A stretch of 64,000 nucleotides of DNA, taken from NCBI GenBank assembly GCA_040216635.1, contig JAVJOU010000017.1, positions 42,381 through 106,380 of the forward strand, read 5' to 3'. The notes beneath the pieces are model-generated. The model worked only from the letters and a program-made list of their open reading frames with translations. It did no database searches and was not told the origin of the DNA. Numbering within the stretch: the stretch's first letter is position 1; each line of letters starts with the position of its first letter. Shown here piece after piece: positions 8,952-17,390 of this stretch. The stretch comes from UBA1479 sp040216635. GTDB taxonomy: Bacteria; Pseudomonadota; Alphaproteobacteria; Rhodospirillales; Casp-alpha2. Both the position numbers and the translations under genes were made by a program.

Positions 8952-9653
8952 ATGCCAGAGATCATCATCGACCCCAGCCCCAATTTCGACGACCGCGGCC
9001 CGGCATTTACGGTCGATATGCTGGTCCTGCATTACACCGGCATGGAAACGAAAGAAGCCGCGCTCGGACGTCTCAAGGACGCCAAGGCCGAGGTCTCGGC
9101 CCATTATCTGATCGACGAGGACGGCAACGTCCACCGCCTGGTGGATGAGGGCAACCGCGCCTGGCATGCGGGCGTGGCCCATTGGCGGGGCCGGGCCGAC
9201 ATCAACGCGCGCTCCATCGGGATCGAACTGGTCAATCCGGGCCATGAATTCGGATATCGGGAATTTCCGGAAGCCCAGATCCGGGAATTGGAAGCCGTCT
9301 GTTTCGGCGTGCTGACCCGCCATCCCATCCCGGCCCGCAACGTGGTCGGCCATTCCGACGTGGCCCCCACCCGCAAAACCGACCCCGGTGAACTGTTTCC
9401 CTGGGAACGATTGGCGCAGAAAGGCATCGGCCTATGGCCGGGCGAGAGCGACAACCTGATGATGGAAACGGACGCCTTGGCTGATGCCTTGAAAGAAATC
9501 GGCTACGACGTCACGGACTTCAGTGCGGCCCTTAAGGCGTTTCAGCGCCATTGGCGGCCCGCGCGTGTCACGGGGCGCATCGATGCGGAAACGGCGCGGC
9601 GGGTGTTCGGGCTGGTCGACGCGATCCGCCGCGACGAGGCGGGGCTCGTTTAA
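8952..9653 (+). CDS. N-acetylmuramoyl-L-alanine amidase, AmpD/AmiD type with PG-binding tail
   Basis: A 233-residue zinc amidase of the Amidase_2 fold that cuts the bond between MurNAc and L-alanine of peptidoglycan fragments. Zinc and catalytic residues are visible: His in LVLHYTGM, the NRAWHAGVAHWRGR segment, and His and Asp in VVGHSDVAPTRKTDPGELFPW. From about residue 165 a peptidoglycan-binding helical region follows (LADALKEIGYDV...AALKAFQRHWRP). There is no obvious signal peptide, so it may act in cytoplasmic muropeptide recycling like AmpD. Start ATG 8952 with a GAGGGGGAA sequence upstream. Confidence 0.85.
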   Translation: MPEIIIDPSPNFDDRGPAFTVDMLVLHYTGMETKEAALGRLKDAKAEVSAHYLIDEDGNVHRLVDEGNRAWHAGVAHWRGRADINARSIGIELVNPGHEFGYREFPEAQIRELEAVCFGVLTRHPIPARNVVGHSDVAPTRKTDPGELFPWERLAQKGIGLWPGESDNLMMETDALADALKEIGYDVTDFSAALKAFQRHWRPARVTGRIDAETARRVFGLVDAIRRDEAGLV

Positions 9654-9657
9654 GTAA

Positions 9658-9794
9658 ACCACTGAGACACAGAGATAGTGAGAAGAGACAGATTATGGAT
9701 TCCCGCCTTCGCGGGAATGACAAGAATCTAAGTCGCCACCCCCGCCAAGGCGGGGGTCCAGGAATTCTTCTCACCGCCTCTGTGTCTCTGTGGT
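9658..9794. repeat. Nested inverted repeat (MITE/REP-like)
   Basis: The outer arms 9658-9675 and 9777-9794 pair at 16 of 18 positions (one reads ACCACTGAGACACAGAGA). A second pair, GTGAGAAGA (9678-9686) with TCTTCTCAC (9766-9774), continues the stem. Inside are two perfect hairpins: ATTCCCGC-cttc-GCGGGAAT (9699-9718) and ACCCCCGCC-aa-GGCGGGGGT (9738-9757). The inner CCCGCCTTCGCGGGAATGAC type is a common dispersed proteobacterial repeat. No ORF is contained. It sits between the amidase stop and the RNase P RNA promoter. Confidence 0.75.
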
Positions 9795-9820
9795 GCAATT
9801 TCCCGGTAATAGGCTATAAC
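9792..9820 (+). promoter_or_regulatory. Likely rnpB promoter
   Basis: TATAAC at 9815-9820 is a good -10 hexamer and ends eight bases before the expected first base of RNase P RNA (9828). The -35 region (about 9792-9797) is poorly conserved and overlaps the right arm of the repeat at 9777-9794. Confidence 0.5.
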
Positions 9821-9827
9821 GCCGATG

Positions 9828-10223
9828 GACCAGACGGCTGGACGGCTGCCTCTTGCGTTGGGAAACCTGCAAGGGGAGGAAAGTCCGGGCTCCACGGAAA
9901 CACGGTGCCGGGTAACTCCCGGCGGGCGCGAGCCTAGGGAAAGTGCCACAGAAAGCAAACCGCCCGGTCTTCGGACCGGGTAAGGGTGAAAGGGAGCGGT
10001 AAGAGCGCACCGCGTCCTTGGCAACAAGGACGGCACGGTAAACCCCACCGGGAGCAAAACCGAATAGGAAGGGCCGATGGCTTCGGGCCATGGATGCGTT
10101 TCCGCATCGTCCTTCGGGTAGGTTGCGCGAGGCAGGCGGCGACGCCTGTCCCAGATGAATGGCCGTCCATCGGTGCGCCGCGAGGCGCCCGGGGACAGAA
10201 CCCGGCTTACAGGCCGTCTGGTC
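9828..10223 (+). ncRNA. rnpB: RNase P RNA (class A)
   Basis: The catalytic RNA of RNase P, which cuts 5' leaders from tRNA precursors. The ends pair: GACCAGACGGC at 9828 with GCCGTCTGGTC at 10213-10223 (helix P1). Hallmark blocks are present in order: GAGGAAAGTCCGGGCTCCA near the 5' end (CR-I), ACAGAAAGCAAACCGCC (CR-II/III), GGTAAGGGTGAAA with a tetraloop hairpin, AAACCCCACCGGGAGCAA, AGATGAATGGCCGTCC, and GACAGAACCCGGCTTACAGGC (CR-V). Length of about 396 bases is normal for alphaproteobacteria. The 10224-10732 leader region and the dcw cluster follow. Confidence 0.97.
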
Positions 10224-10431
10224 CTAATTATCACGCCATCGATTCCGACTCGATCCGCCCCAAAAATGCCCCCATGCCCGCAAAAATAGGCCTGGATCGG
10301 GCCCTTTAATCGTCCCGCTTCGGAACTTTTTCACCCGGCCCCGGATGCCGGTAGCTGAGCTCGCTTGTCCGTGGGCGGGCCGGGAAGTGGGGAAAACGTG
10401 GTTTCTCATTCGTTAACGGCCCGGCCTGGAG

Positions 10432-10506
10432 CCCCAGCAAGCCCAAGGAATCCCAGGCTAATTCCATTGACGCCCATGTTATCCCATGATATCCCAAACA
10501 TGCCCA
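10432..10506 (-). promoter_or_regulatory. MraZ operator: array of TGGGN boxes
   Basis: Read on the minus strand, TGGGN motifs occur with their + coordinates at 10502-10506 (TGGGC), 10492-10496 (TGGGA), 10482-10486 (TGGGA), 10472-10476 (TGGGC), 10451-10455 (TGGGA), 10441-10445 (TGGGC) and 10432-10436 (TGGGG), with a degenerate TGGAA at 10462-10466. Steps are 10,10,10,10,11,10,9 bases. Known MraZ operators are direct TGGGN repeats with five-base spacers, so the match is strong. MraZ, encoded 226 bases downstream, would repress its own operon here. Confidence 0.85.
10467..10495 (+). promoter_or_regulatory. Possible dcw promoter inside the MraZ boxes
   Basis: TTGACG (10467-10472), a 17-base spacer and TATCCC (10490-10495) resemble a sigma-70 promoter with a good -35 and a poor -10. 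It lies within the MraZ box array, the layout expected for repression by occlusion. A start near 10502 would give a leader of about 230 bases before the mraZ GTG. Confidence 0.4.
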
Positions 10507-10732
10507 AAGTGCGTGAATGGCGCAGTGTTTCCGGACGTCGGGCCCGTCCGTGCCCGTTGGGGCAGGGCGAGCCCGATCAAAGAAACGGCGTCGGTGGGAA
10601 CTCCGAGAGGGAATCGCGGAGCTTTTCCAGGTCCCAGGACAGGCGTGCGGATGGGTGCGGATGCGACGTCGCGGGTGCGGCGCGATCGGGTCCGCCGAAC
10701 GGGATTTGGGTGGAAGACCTAAGGGGGTTGCC

Positions 10733-11239
10733 GTGGCGCTGCTGGTAGGACGGCACGTCAATAGGATCGACAAGAAGGGACGGGTCAGCGTACCCAAGCC
10801 CTTCCGCGCGGCCCTGTCACGCGGCCGTGCCGAAGCGGATGCCGACGCGTTCTCCGGCCTTTATGCCTTTCCGTCCTTCAAGTATCCGGCGCTGGAAGCC
10901 TGTGATGAAGCCTTCATGATGCGCCTGGCGGAAGGTTTGGAAGACCTGGATGTGTTCTCCGACGACCAGGACGACCTTGCCGCCGTGATCCTGGAAAACG
11001 CGCGCGAATTGCCTATGGACCCGGAAGGCCGGATCGTCCTGACCGACGATCTGCGCGATTACGCCAATATCAAGGGCGAGGTTCTGTTCGTCGGCCGTGG
11101 CCAGCGCATGATGATGTGGGAACCCAAAGCCTATGAAGCCCAGCGCGGCGGCGCCTTCGAGCGCGCCAAGTCGCGCGGCATGACATTGAAATTACCGAAA
11201 CGGCCAGGCGCATCCACCGGGGAGGACGGCGATGGCTGA
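10733..11239 (+). CDS. mraZ: Transcriptional regulator MraZ
   Basis: A 168-residue MraZ with two tandem AbrB-like SpoVT fold repeats; the first begins GRHVNRIDKKGRVSVPKPFRAAL and the second contains LPMDPEGRIVLTDDLRDYANI. MraZ forms a ring and binds TGGGN repeats upstream of the dcw operon. The GTG at 10733 is chosen because AAGGGGG lies five bases before it and the family motif starts about ten residues in; the frame is open further upstream but non-conserved. It overlaps rsmH by eight bases. The array at 10432-10506 is its likely operator. Confidence 0.95.
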   Translation: MALLVGRHVNRIDKKGRVSVPKPFRAALSRGRAEADADAFSGLYAFPSFKYPALEACDEAFMMRLAEGLEDLDVFSDDQDDLAAVILENARELPMDPEGRIVLTDDLRDYANIKGEVLFVGRGQRMMMWEPKAYEAQRGGAFERAKSRGMTLKLPKRPGASTGEDGDG

Positions 11240-12206
11240 TAAATCCCGTCACTCCTCGGTGATGCTTGCCGAAGTATTGGAAGCCCTGTCGCCCAAGGAC
11301 GGCGGCGTCTATGTGGACGCGACCTTCGGCGCGGGTGGGTATTCCCGCGCTTTGCTGGAAGCCGCCGATTGCACCGTCTGGGGCATCGACCGCGATCCGC
11401 TTGCGCAAAGTATCGGCGAAGACCTGGGCCGCGAATACCCCGGCCGCCTGACCGTTCTGGCCGGGCGCTTCGGCGATATGCATGAACTGCTTTCCTCTGT
11501 CGGGGTGGAGCGTGTCGACGGCGTCGCCCTCGACCTTGGGGTGTCGTCCATGCAACTGGATGATCCGGCGCGTGGGTTCTCGTTCCGCGCCGACGGGCCG
11601 CTGGACATGCGCATGGATGCGGACAGCCGCCTGGGCCACGACATGGCGTCCGCCGCCGATGTGGTCAATTCCATGGCTGAAAAGGAACTGGCCGACCTTA
11701 TCTATAAGTACGGGGAAGAACGCGCGTCCCGCCGCATCGCCAAGGCGATTGTCGATCTGCGGGACAAGGCGCCGATCACCCGCACCGAAGAACTGGCGCA
11801 ACTGATCCGCAGTGTCGTCCGCAAATCGAAGGACGGCATCGATCCCGCGACCCGCACGTTTCAGGCGCTGCGCATTTTCGTCAATGACGAGCTGGGTGAA
11901 CTGACCCGGGGGCTTGCCGGGGCAGAGGCCCTGTTGGCGCCCGGCGGGCGTTTGGCCGTCGTGTCGTTCCATTCGCTTGAGGACCGGGCGGTGAAGGAAT
12001 TCCTGCGCGAACGGTCCGGCGGTGGTCCCCGTCCGTCGCGCCACATGCCCGACCTTCCCCAATCATCAGAACAGCCGACTTTCATTCTGCACAAACGCGG
12101 CACGGTCAAACCCGGCAACGCGGAAACCAAGACCAACCCACGATCCCGCTCGGCGCGCATGCGCTGGGCCGAACGCACGGATGCCCCCGCCCGGGCGGCG
12201 GCATGA
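11232..12206 (+). CDS. rsmH: 16S rRNA m4C1402 methyltransferase RsmH
   Basis: A 324-residue SAM-dependent methyltransferase (formerly MraW) that N4-methylates C1402 of 16S rRNA in the ribosomal P site. Visible: HSSVMLAEVLEAL start, SAM motif DATFGAGGYSRALLE, DRDP, the DGVALDLGVSSMQLD segment, and the C-terminal VSFHSLEDRAVKEFLRE signature. Length is typical. It overlaps mraZ by eight bases and is the second gene of the dcw unit. Confidence 0.97.
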   Translation: MADKSRHSSVMLAEVLEALSPKDGGVYVDATFGAGGYSRALLEAADCTVWGIDRDPLAQSIGEDLGREYPGRLTVLAGRFGDMHELLSSVGVERVDGVALDLGVSSMQLDDPARGFSFRADGPLDMRMDADSRLGHDMASAADVVNSMAEKELADLIYKYGEERASRRIAKAIVDLRDKAPITRTEELAQLIRSVVRKSKDGIDPATRTFQALRIFVNDELGELTRGLAGAEALLAPGGRLAVVSFHSLEDRAVKEFLRERSGGGPRPSRHMPDLPQSSEQPTFILHKRGTVKPGNAETKTNPRSRSARMRWAERTDAPARAAA

Positions 12207-12222
12207 CGAAAGGAGGACGGCC

Positions 12223-12681
12223 ATGACCAAGCGCACGACGTTCCTCGCCCTGGCCCTTGCCGGGATTCTGTCCTTGGGGTTGTTCATGATCAGCTATCAG
12301 GTCCAGGATCTGGAAGATCAATTGGATGCTCTGAACCGCGACATTTCGCGCGACAGCCGCGCCGTTCATGTGCTGCAGGCCGAGTGGGCGCATCTGAATG
12401 ACCCGCAGCGTCTGCGCATGCTGTCCGAACGTTATCTGGGGCTGGAGCCCATCGCCACCAAGCAGCTTGGCAAGGTCGAGGATATTCCCTGGCGCCCGCT
12501 GGTCGAAGCCGACGACCGCGGCGAGGCCGCCGCTCCCGCGTCCGAGCCGGCGATCAAGCCCGTCGTGGTGTCCGAACCCGCCATCAAGCCCGTTGCCGCT
12601 GTCGGCGACAAATCGGTCGAAGACGCCCTGCCGGCGATCCGCCGGGCCCTCGGCATGCTCAAGCAGGAGGGCGGCCAATGA
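12223..12681 (+). CDS. ftsL: Cell division protein FtsL
   Basis: A 152-residue bitopic membrane protein. Residues 5-24 form one transmembrane helix (TFLALALAGILSLGLFM), followed by a short coiled coil (VQDLEDQLDALNRDI...) and the FtsL-type DPQRLRMLSERYLGL segment. It links FtsB/FtsQ and helps activate FtsWI in the divisome. The C-terminal third has a repeated SEPAIKPV unit and is poorly conserved, as usual. Start ATG 12223 has AGGAGG six bases upstream. Its stop overlaps the ftsI start by four bases. Confidence 0.9.
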   Translation: MTKRTTFLALALAGILSLGLFMISYQVQDLEDQLDALNRDISRDSRAVHVLQAEWAHLNDPQRLRMLSERYLGLEPIATKQLGKVEDIPWRPLVEADDRGEAAAPASEPAIKPVVVSEPAIKPVAAVGDKSVEDALPAIRRALGMLKQEGGQ

Positions 12682-14471
12682 TTTCCGCCATGATGCAGGG
12701 CGATCTGTTCGATTTCGCGCGGGGCCGGACCGGCCCCACGGGCCGCACGGCCGAAGCCCTGGAAACCGGTCGCTCGCGCCTGTTGGTTACGGGGCTGGTG
12801 ATTTCCATGGCATTCGCCGCCTTGGGTTGGCGGGTGGTTGATCTGACCCTGTTCGCCGACCGGGCCGAACCCCGCCTGGCGCATGGTGTCAGCCCGCAAT
12901 TAACGGTTCAGGAACGGGCCGACATCGTCGACCGCAACGGCATTGTGGTGGCGACATCCCTTCCGGGAGTTTCCCTTTATGCCGATCCCAAACATGTGCT
13001 GGACGTGCAGGAAACGGCCGGCAAGCTGGTCCGCGTTCTGCCCGATCTGGACCGTGAAAAGCTGGAGCGCCGGCTGGCGCAGCGCGGCCGGTTCGTGTAT
13101 CTGAAACGCAACCTGACCCCGGAACAGCATTACGAGGTTCATCGCCTGGGCCTTCCGGGCATTCAATTCGAACGGGGCGAGCGCCGGGTCTATCCCCAGG
13201 GCCGCCTGCTGGCCCATATTCTGGGCGTGACCGATATCGACGGGCGCGGCACGGCCGGGATCGAACGTCGGTTCGACAGCCGCCTGACCGGCGGCGGCGC
13301 GCCGCTGTCCCTTTCGATCGATGTGCGCATCCAGGCCATCGCCCACGAAGTCCTGAGCAACACCGTTCAAGAGTTTTCCGCCTTGGGCGGCACGGCCATG
13401 GTCATGGACGCCAATACGTCCGAACTGGTGGCCATGGTGTCATTGCCCGATTTCGATCCCAACCGTCCGGTGGAACTGCTGGGCGAGGCCGGATTCAACC
13501 GCGCCACCAAGGGCGTGTATGAAATGGGCTCGACCTTCAAGCTGCTGACCGCCGCCATGGCGCTGGACGCAGGGGTGGTTCCCATTTCGGGCGGCTATGA
13601 CGCGTCCAAGCCGTTTCGCGTCGCGCGTTACATGATCACCGATTATCACGCCAAGAACCGCTGGCTCAGCGTGCCGGAGATCCTCATCCATTCATCGAAT
13701 ATCGGGGCAGCCAAAATGGCCCTCGATCTGGGCAGCAAAGCCCAACAGACCTACCTTGGGCGGCTCGGCCTCCTGCGTCCGTCCCCCGTTGAGTTGCCTG
13801 AGGTAGGTCACCCTCTTACGCCGTCGCCCTGGCGCGAGATCAATACCGTGACGATTTCCTACGGTCACGGCATCTCGGTCACGCCGGTGCAGTTGGCCAA
13901 TGCCATTGCGACCACCGTCAACGGCGGTGTTTATCGCCCGACGACGCTGTTGAAGCAGGATGCCCCCGAAGGCATTCCCGGCAACCAGGTGTTCTCGCCC
14001 GATACCTCGGCCAAGATGCGCGGTCTGATGCGTCTGGTGGTCAGCCGCGGCACCGGCAAGAACGCGGAAAAACAGGCCGACGGATATCTGATCGGCGGCA
14101 AGACCGGCACGGCGGAAAAGCCCAAGGCCGGCGGTTATTCCGACAAGGCCAATATCGCGTCCTTCGTAGGTGCCTTCCCCATTCACGCGCCGCGCTATGT
14201 GGTCTGCGTGGTGGTGGACGAGCCCAAGGGCACCAAGGAAACCTTCGGCTATGCCACGGGCGGCTGGGTTGCCGCACCGGCGGTCGGGCGCATCGTGCAG
14301 CGCACCGCCGGGGTCATGGGCATGGCGCCGGAATACGGCATGCCGCGTCTGGCGGCGGCCAAGGATCTGCCGTCAGAAGCGGCGGAGATCGAGGGGGCGC
14401 TGAAACCGGCCGCCCTTCGCGAACTTGAAACCGTTTCCCGTCAACCGGAGCAGGTGCGTGCGGCTGAGTGA
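12678..14471 (+). CDS. ftsI: Division-specific transpeptidase FtsI (PBP3)
   Basis: A 597-residue class B penicillin-binding protein that cross-links septal peptidoglycan. One transmembrane helix at about residues 35-55 is followed by the dimerisation domain (ERADIVDRNGIVVATS) and a transpeptidase domain with active-site S285 in STFK, SSN at 339-341 and KTG at 475-477. It begins in an ATGA overlap with ftsL and ends 14 bases inside murE. Nothing is missing; the tail after residue 560 is variable and specific to this lineage. Confidence 0.97.
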   Translation: MISAMMQGDLFDFARGRTGPTGRTAEALETGRSRLLVTGLVISMAFAALGWRVVDLTLFADRAEPRLAHGVSPQLTVQERADIVDRNGIVVATSLPGVSLYADPKHVLDVQETAGKLVRVLPDLDREKLERRLAQRGRFVYLKRNLTPEQHYEVHRLGLPGIQFERGERRVYPQGRLLAHILGVTDIDGRGTAGIERRFDSRLTGGGAPLSLSIDVRIQAIAHEVLSNTVQEFSALGGTAMVMDANTSELVAMVSLPDFDPNRPVELLGEAGFNRATKGVYEMGSTFKLLTAAMALDAGVVPISGGYDASKPFRVARYMITDYHAKNRWLSVPEILIHSSNIGAAKMALDLGSKAQQTYLGRLGLLRPSPVELPEVGHPLTPSPWREINTVTISYGHGISVTPVQLANAIATTVNGGVYRPTTLLKQDAPEGIPGNQVFSPDTSAKMRGLMRLVVSRGTGKNAEKQADGYLIGGKTGTAEKPKAGGYSDKANIASFVGAFPIHAPRYVVCVVVDEPKGTKETFGYATGGWVAAPAVGRIVQRTAGVMGMAPEYGMPRLAAAKDLPSEAAEIEGALKPAALRELETVSRQPEQVRAAE

Positions 14472-15921
14472 TATGTGGGCGAATGATATGAACAACGGCC
14501 AGACAGCCGGTCCGGCCAATCCGCAAATCACGGGCGTGACCTGTGATTCGCGCCGGGTCGCGCCCGGGTATCTGTTCGCCGCCATTCCGGGTGCGGCCAT
14601 GGATGGCCGGGACTTCATCGCCGATGCTCTTGAACGGGGTGCGGCGGCCATTCTGGCCCCGCCGGGGACGCGCCTTCCGGACGGATACGAGACCACACCG
14701 CTCCTTGATACGGACAACCCGCGCCGCCGCTATGCCTTGCTGGCGGCGCGCTTCTATCCGCGTCAGCCGGAAACGGTTGCCGCCGTGACCGGCACCAACG
14801 GCAAGACCTCGGTCGCCAGCTTCCTGCGCCAGATCTGGAAGCACGCGGGCCTGGATGCGGCCAGTGCGGGGACATTGGGTATTCAGTCCGACGTGTTTTC
14901 CCGCGACGACGGCCTGACCACGCCGGACCCGGCGGACCTGCACGCGGACCTTGCCCATTTGGCCGAATTGGGGGTCGATCATTTGGCGCTGGAAGCGTCC
15001 AGCCATGGGCTTGATCAGAACCGCCTGGATGGCGTGCGCATTACCGCCGCCGCCTTTACCAACCTGACGCGCGACCATCTGGATTATCACGGCAGCCTGG
15101 ATGAATACGCCTGGGCCAAGCGGCGCCTGTTCGAAGATCTTGTCGCCGAAGGGGGTGCCGCCATCGTCAATGCGGACGATGCGCGCGGTGCGGAAATGAT
15201 CGCCTGTGCCCAGGCGCGGCATTTGCGCGTGCGGACCTACGGTGAACGGGGTGTGGATTTCAAACTGCTGGATGCACGGCCCGATGCCGGCGGCCAGCAT
15301 CTGAACCTGATGATTGACGGGATGGAACAGTCCCTGTTCCTGCCCCTGGCCGGAAGGTTCCAGGCGATGAACGCGCTTTGCGCCCTGGGCCTTGCCACCG
15401 TCACCGGGGTTTCCGCCGATCTGGCTCTGGATGCCTTGAAGGCTCTGAAAGGGGCGCCCGGGCGCATGGAACTGGTCGGTGAAAAAGCGGGTGGCGGTGC
15501 GGTCTATGTGGATTACGCCCATACGCCCGATGCCTTGGAAAACGTTCTGCGGGCCCTGCGGCCCCATGCGGCGGGCGCCCTTGCGGTGGTGTTCGGATGC
15601 GGCGGGGACCGAGACCGCGGCAAGCGCCCGGAAATGGGCCGGATCGCAGCGGACCTGGCCGACCGGGTCATCGTCACCGACGATAACCCCCGGGGCGAAG
15701 ACGCGGCCGCCATCCGTGCCGAAATCCTGGCCACGGCCCCGGGTGCATCGGAAATCGGCGACCGGGCCGAGGCCATCGAAACGGCCATCGACAGCCTGTC
15801 ATCGGGCGAGGTTCTGGTGATCGCGGGCAAGGGACATGAACGGGGCCAGATCATCGGGCCCAAGGTTCTTCCTTTCGACGACCGCGATGCGGCGCGCGCC
15901 GCCCTGGCGGGGAAGGGATGA
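14458..15921 (+). CDS. murE: UDP-MurNAc-L-Ala-D-Glu:meso-DAP ligase MurE
   Basis: A 487-residue Mur ligase adding meso-diaminopimelate to the peptidoglycan precursor. ATP motif VTGTNGKTSVASFLRQ, the EASSHGLDQNRL segment, the DYAHTPDALENVL and GCGGDRDRGKRPEMG blocks and the DNPR motif that marks DAP-specific MurE enzymes (TDDNPRGED) are all present. The GTG at 14458 is preferred (MRLSDMW, with GGAG seven bases upstream), giving a 14-base overlap with ftsI; an earlier ATG at 14425 would add non-conserved residues. ATGs at 14473 and 14488 are alternatives. Confidence 0.95.
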   Translation: MRLSDMWANDMNNGQTAGPANPQITGVTCDSRRVAPGYLFAAIPGAAMDGRDFIADALERGAAAILAPPGTRLPDGYETTPLLDTDNPRRRYALLAARFYPRQPETVAAVTGTNGKTSVASFLRQIWKHAGLDAASAGTLGIQSDVFSRDDGLTTPDPADLHADLAHLAELGVDHLALEASSHGLDQNRLDGVRITAAAFTNLTRDHLDYHGSLDEYAWAKRRLFEDLVAEGGAAIVNADDARGAEMIACAQARHLRVRTYGERGVDFKLLDARPDAGGQHLNLMIDGMEQSLFLPLAGRFQAMNALCALGLATVTGVSADLALDALKALKGAPGRMELVGEKAGGGAVYVDYAHTPDALENVLRALRPHAAGALAVVFGCGGDRDRGKRPEMGRIAADLADRVIVTDDNPRGEDAAAIRAEILATAPGASEIGDRAEAIETAIDSLSSGEVLVIAGKGHERGQIIGPKVLPFDDRDAARAALAGKG

Positions 15922-15925
15922 GCCC

Positions 15926-17380
15926 ATGGGCATGAAGAAAGCGCCCTTTGTCTTGTGGAATGCGGGAGCCGCCGCCGCCGCGACGGAAGGCCGCCCCGTG
16001 GGCGAATGGCAGGCGACGGGCGTGTCGATCGATACGCGGACGCTGCAACCCGGCGACTTGTTCGTCGCCATCAGGGGGGTGGCATCGGACGGCCACGATC
16101 ATGCTGCCCAGGCCTTGGAAAAAGGGGCGGCCGGCGTCGTTGTCACCCACGGATTTGATGGCGTTTCCGCCGATGCGCCGGGCCTGCGGGTTGATGATAC
16201 GACCCAAGCCCTTGAAGGACTGGGCCGCGCCGCCCGCGACCGCTCGAAAGCCAAGATTTGCGCCGTGACGGGCAGTGTCGGCAAGACCGGCAGCAAGGAC
16301 GCGCTGGCGACCATTCTGGCGCGTCTGGGCGAGGTGCACGCCAGCCAGGGCAACCTGAACAACCACTGGGGCCTGCCCCTCAGCCTGGCGCGCATGCCGC
16401 TTGAGGCGACCCACGGCGTGCTTGAATTGGGCATGAACCATCCGGGCGAAATCCGCCCGCTGTCGCAGATGGCGAAGCCGCATGTGGCGCTGATCACCAC
16501 GGTCGAACTGGTTCATAGCGAATACTTCAATGCGATCGAGGATATCGCCGACGCCAAGGCGGAAATCTTCGACGGCCTGCTTCCGGGCGGCACGGCTGTT
16601 CTCAACCGCGACAATCCCATGTTCGACCGTCTGGCCGCGGCGGCCCGTGCGGCCGGGGCGGAAACGGTGCTTTCCTTCGGCCGCCATGAAAAGGCCGACA
16701 TGCGTCTGACCGACATGCGGGCTGATCCGGTCGGCACCTGCGTGCAGGCCGATCTTGCGGGCACGAAATACACCTACCGCGTGGGCGTGCCGGGCATTCA
16801 TTGGGTGGTCAATACCTTGGGCGTCCTGGGTGCGGCCATGGCATTGAGGGCCGACATGGATGTGGCGACGGCCATGCTCGGCCGTCTGTCCCCCCCTAAG
16901 GGTCGCGGCAATCAGACGCATATTTCCATCGACGGCGGCGAATTCACCCTGATCGATGAAAGCTACAACGCAAGCCCCGTTGCCGTTACGGCGGCGATTG
17001 ATGTTCTGGCCATGAGCGCGCCCGCCCTGGGCGGGCGCCGCATCGCCGTTCTGGGCGACATGCTGGAACTGGGTGAACAGTCGGATGACCTGCACCGTGC
17101 GCTGGCATCGCCATTGATCGCGCGCAACATCGATGCCGTGTTCACGGCCGGCCCGGGCATGGAAAACCTGTTCGAGGCACTGCCCCGCGAGATGCGTGGC
17201 GGCCACGCCGATACATCGGACAAGCTCGCTACCCTGGTGGCGTCATCCGTGCGGGCCGGTGACGTGGTTTTGGTCAAGGGGTCGTTCGGCGCGCGCATGG
17301 GGGCGGTGGTCGATGCCCTGATGGCGCTGGGCGATCATCAAGGAAACGGCGGGCATGGCCACGCCATGGCCGGGGAATAG
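15926..17380 (+). CDS. murF: UDP-MurNAc-tripeptide:D-Ala-D-Ala ligase MurF
   Basis: A 484-residue Mur ligase that adds the D-alanyl-D-alanine dipeptide made by Ddl (24573). Visible: VSIDTRTLQPGDLFVAIRG near the N-terminus, ATP motif VTGSVGKTGSKDAL, NNHWGLPLSLARM, ELGMNHPGEI, and DESYNASPVAVTAAID in the C-terminal part. Start ATG at 15926 sits four bases after the murE stop, with GGGAAGGGA upstream; a second ATG follows at 15932. Confidence 0.96.
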   Translation: MGMKKAPFVLWNAGAAAAATEGRPVGEWQATGVSIDTRTLQPGDLFVAIRGVASDGHDHAAQALEKGAAGVVVTHGFDGVSADAPGLRVDDTTQALEGLGRAARDRSKAKICAVTGSVGKTGSKDALATILARLGEVHASQGNLNNHWGLPLSLARMPLEATHGVLELGMNHPGEIRPLSQMAKPHVALITTVELVHSEYFNAIEDIADAKAEIFDGLLPGGTAVLNRDNPMFDRLAAAARAAGAETVLSFGRHEKADMRLTDMRADPVGTCVQADLAGTKYTYRVGVPGIHWVVNTLGVLGAAMALRADMDVATAMLGRLSPPKGRGNQTHISIDGGEFTLIDESYNASPVAVTAAIDVLAMSAPALGGRRIAVLGDMLELGEQSDDLHRALASPLIARNIDAVFTAGPGMENLFEALPREMRGGHADTSDKLATLVASSVRAGDVVLVKGSFGARMGAVVDALMALGDHQGNGGHGHAMAGE

Positions 17381-17390
17381 AGGCAAGAAC

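Larger units (their letters stand above)
10224..10732. other. Non-coding region between rnpB and mraZ
   Basis: 509 bases without a credible gene. The first 200 bases show no strong structure; a weak GGCC hairpin before CTTTAAT near 10300 might end rnpB transcription. The MraZ box array and possible promoter are at 10432-10506. The remaining 226 bases would form a long GC-rich 5' untranslated leader of mraZ. The short ORFs crossing the region have no homology or ribosome-binding support that I can see. Confidence 0.7.

Noticed and set aside
9551..9937. 128-residue ORF crossing the repeat into rnpB
   Set aside because: It runs through a structural RNA and the inverted repeat, so it cannot be a normal gene.
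10306..10797. 163-residue minus ORF across the mraZ leader
   Set aside because: No ribosome-binding site or motif; the region is explained by operator boxes and leader.
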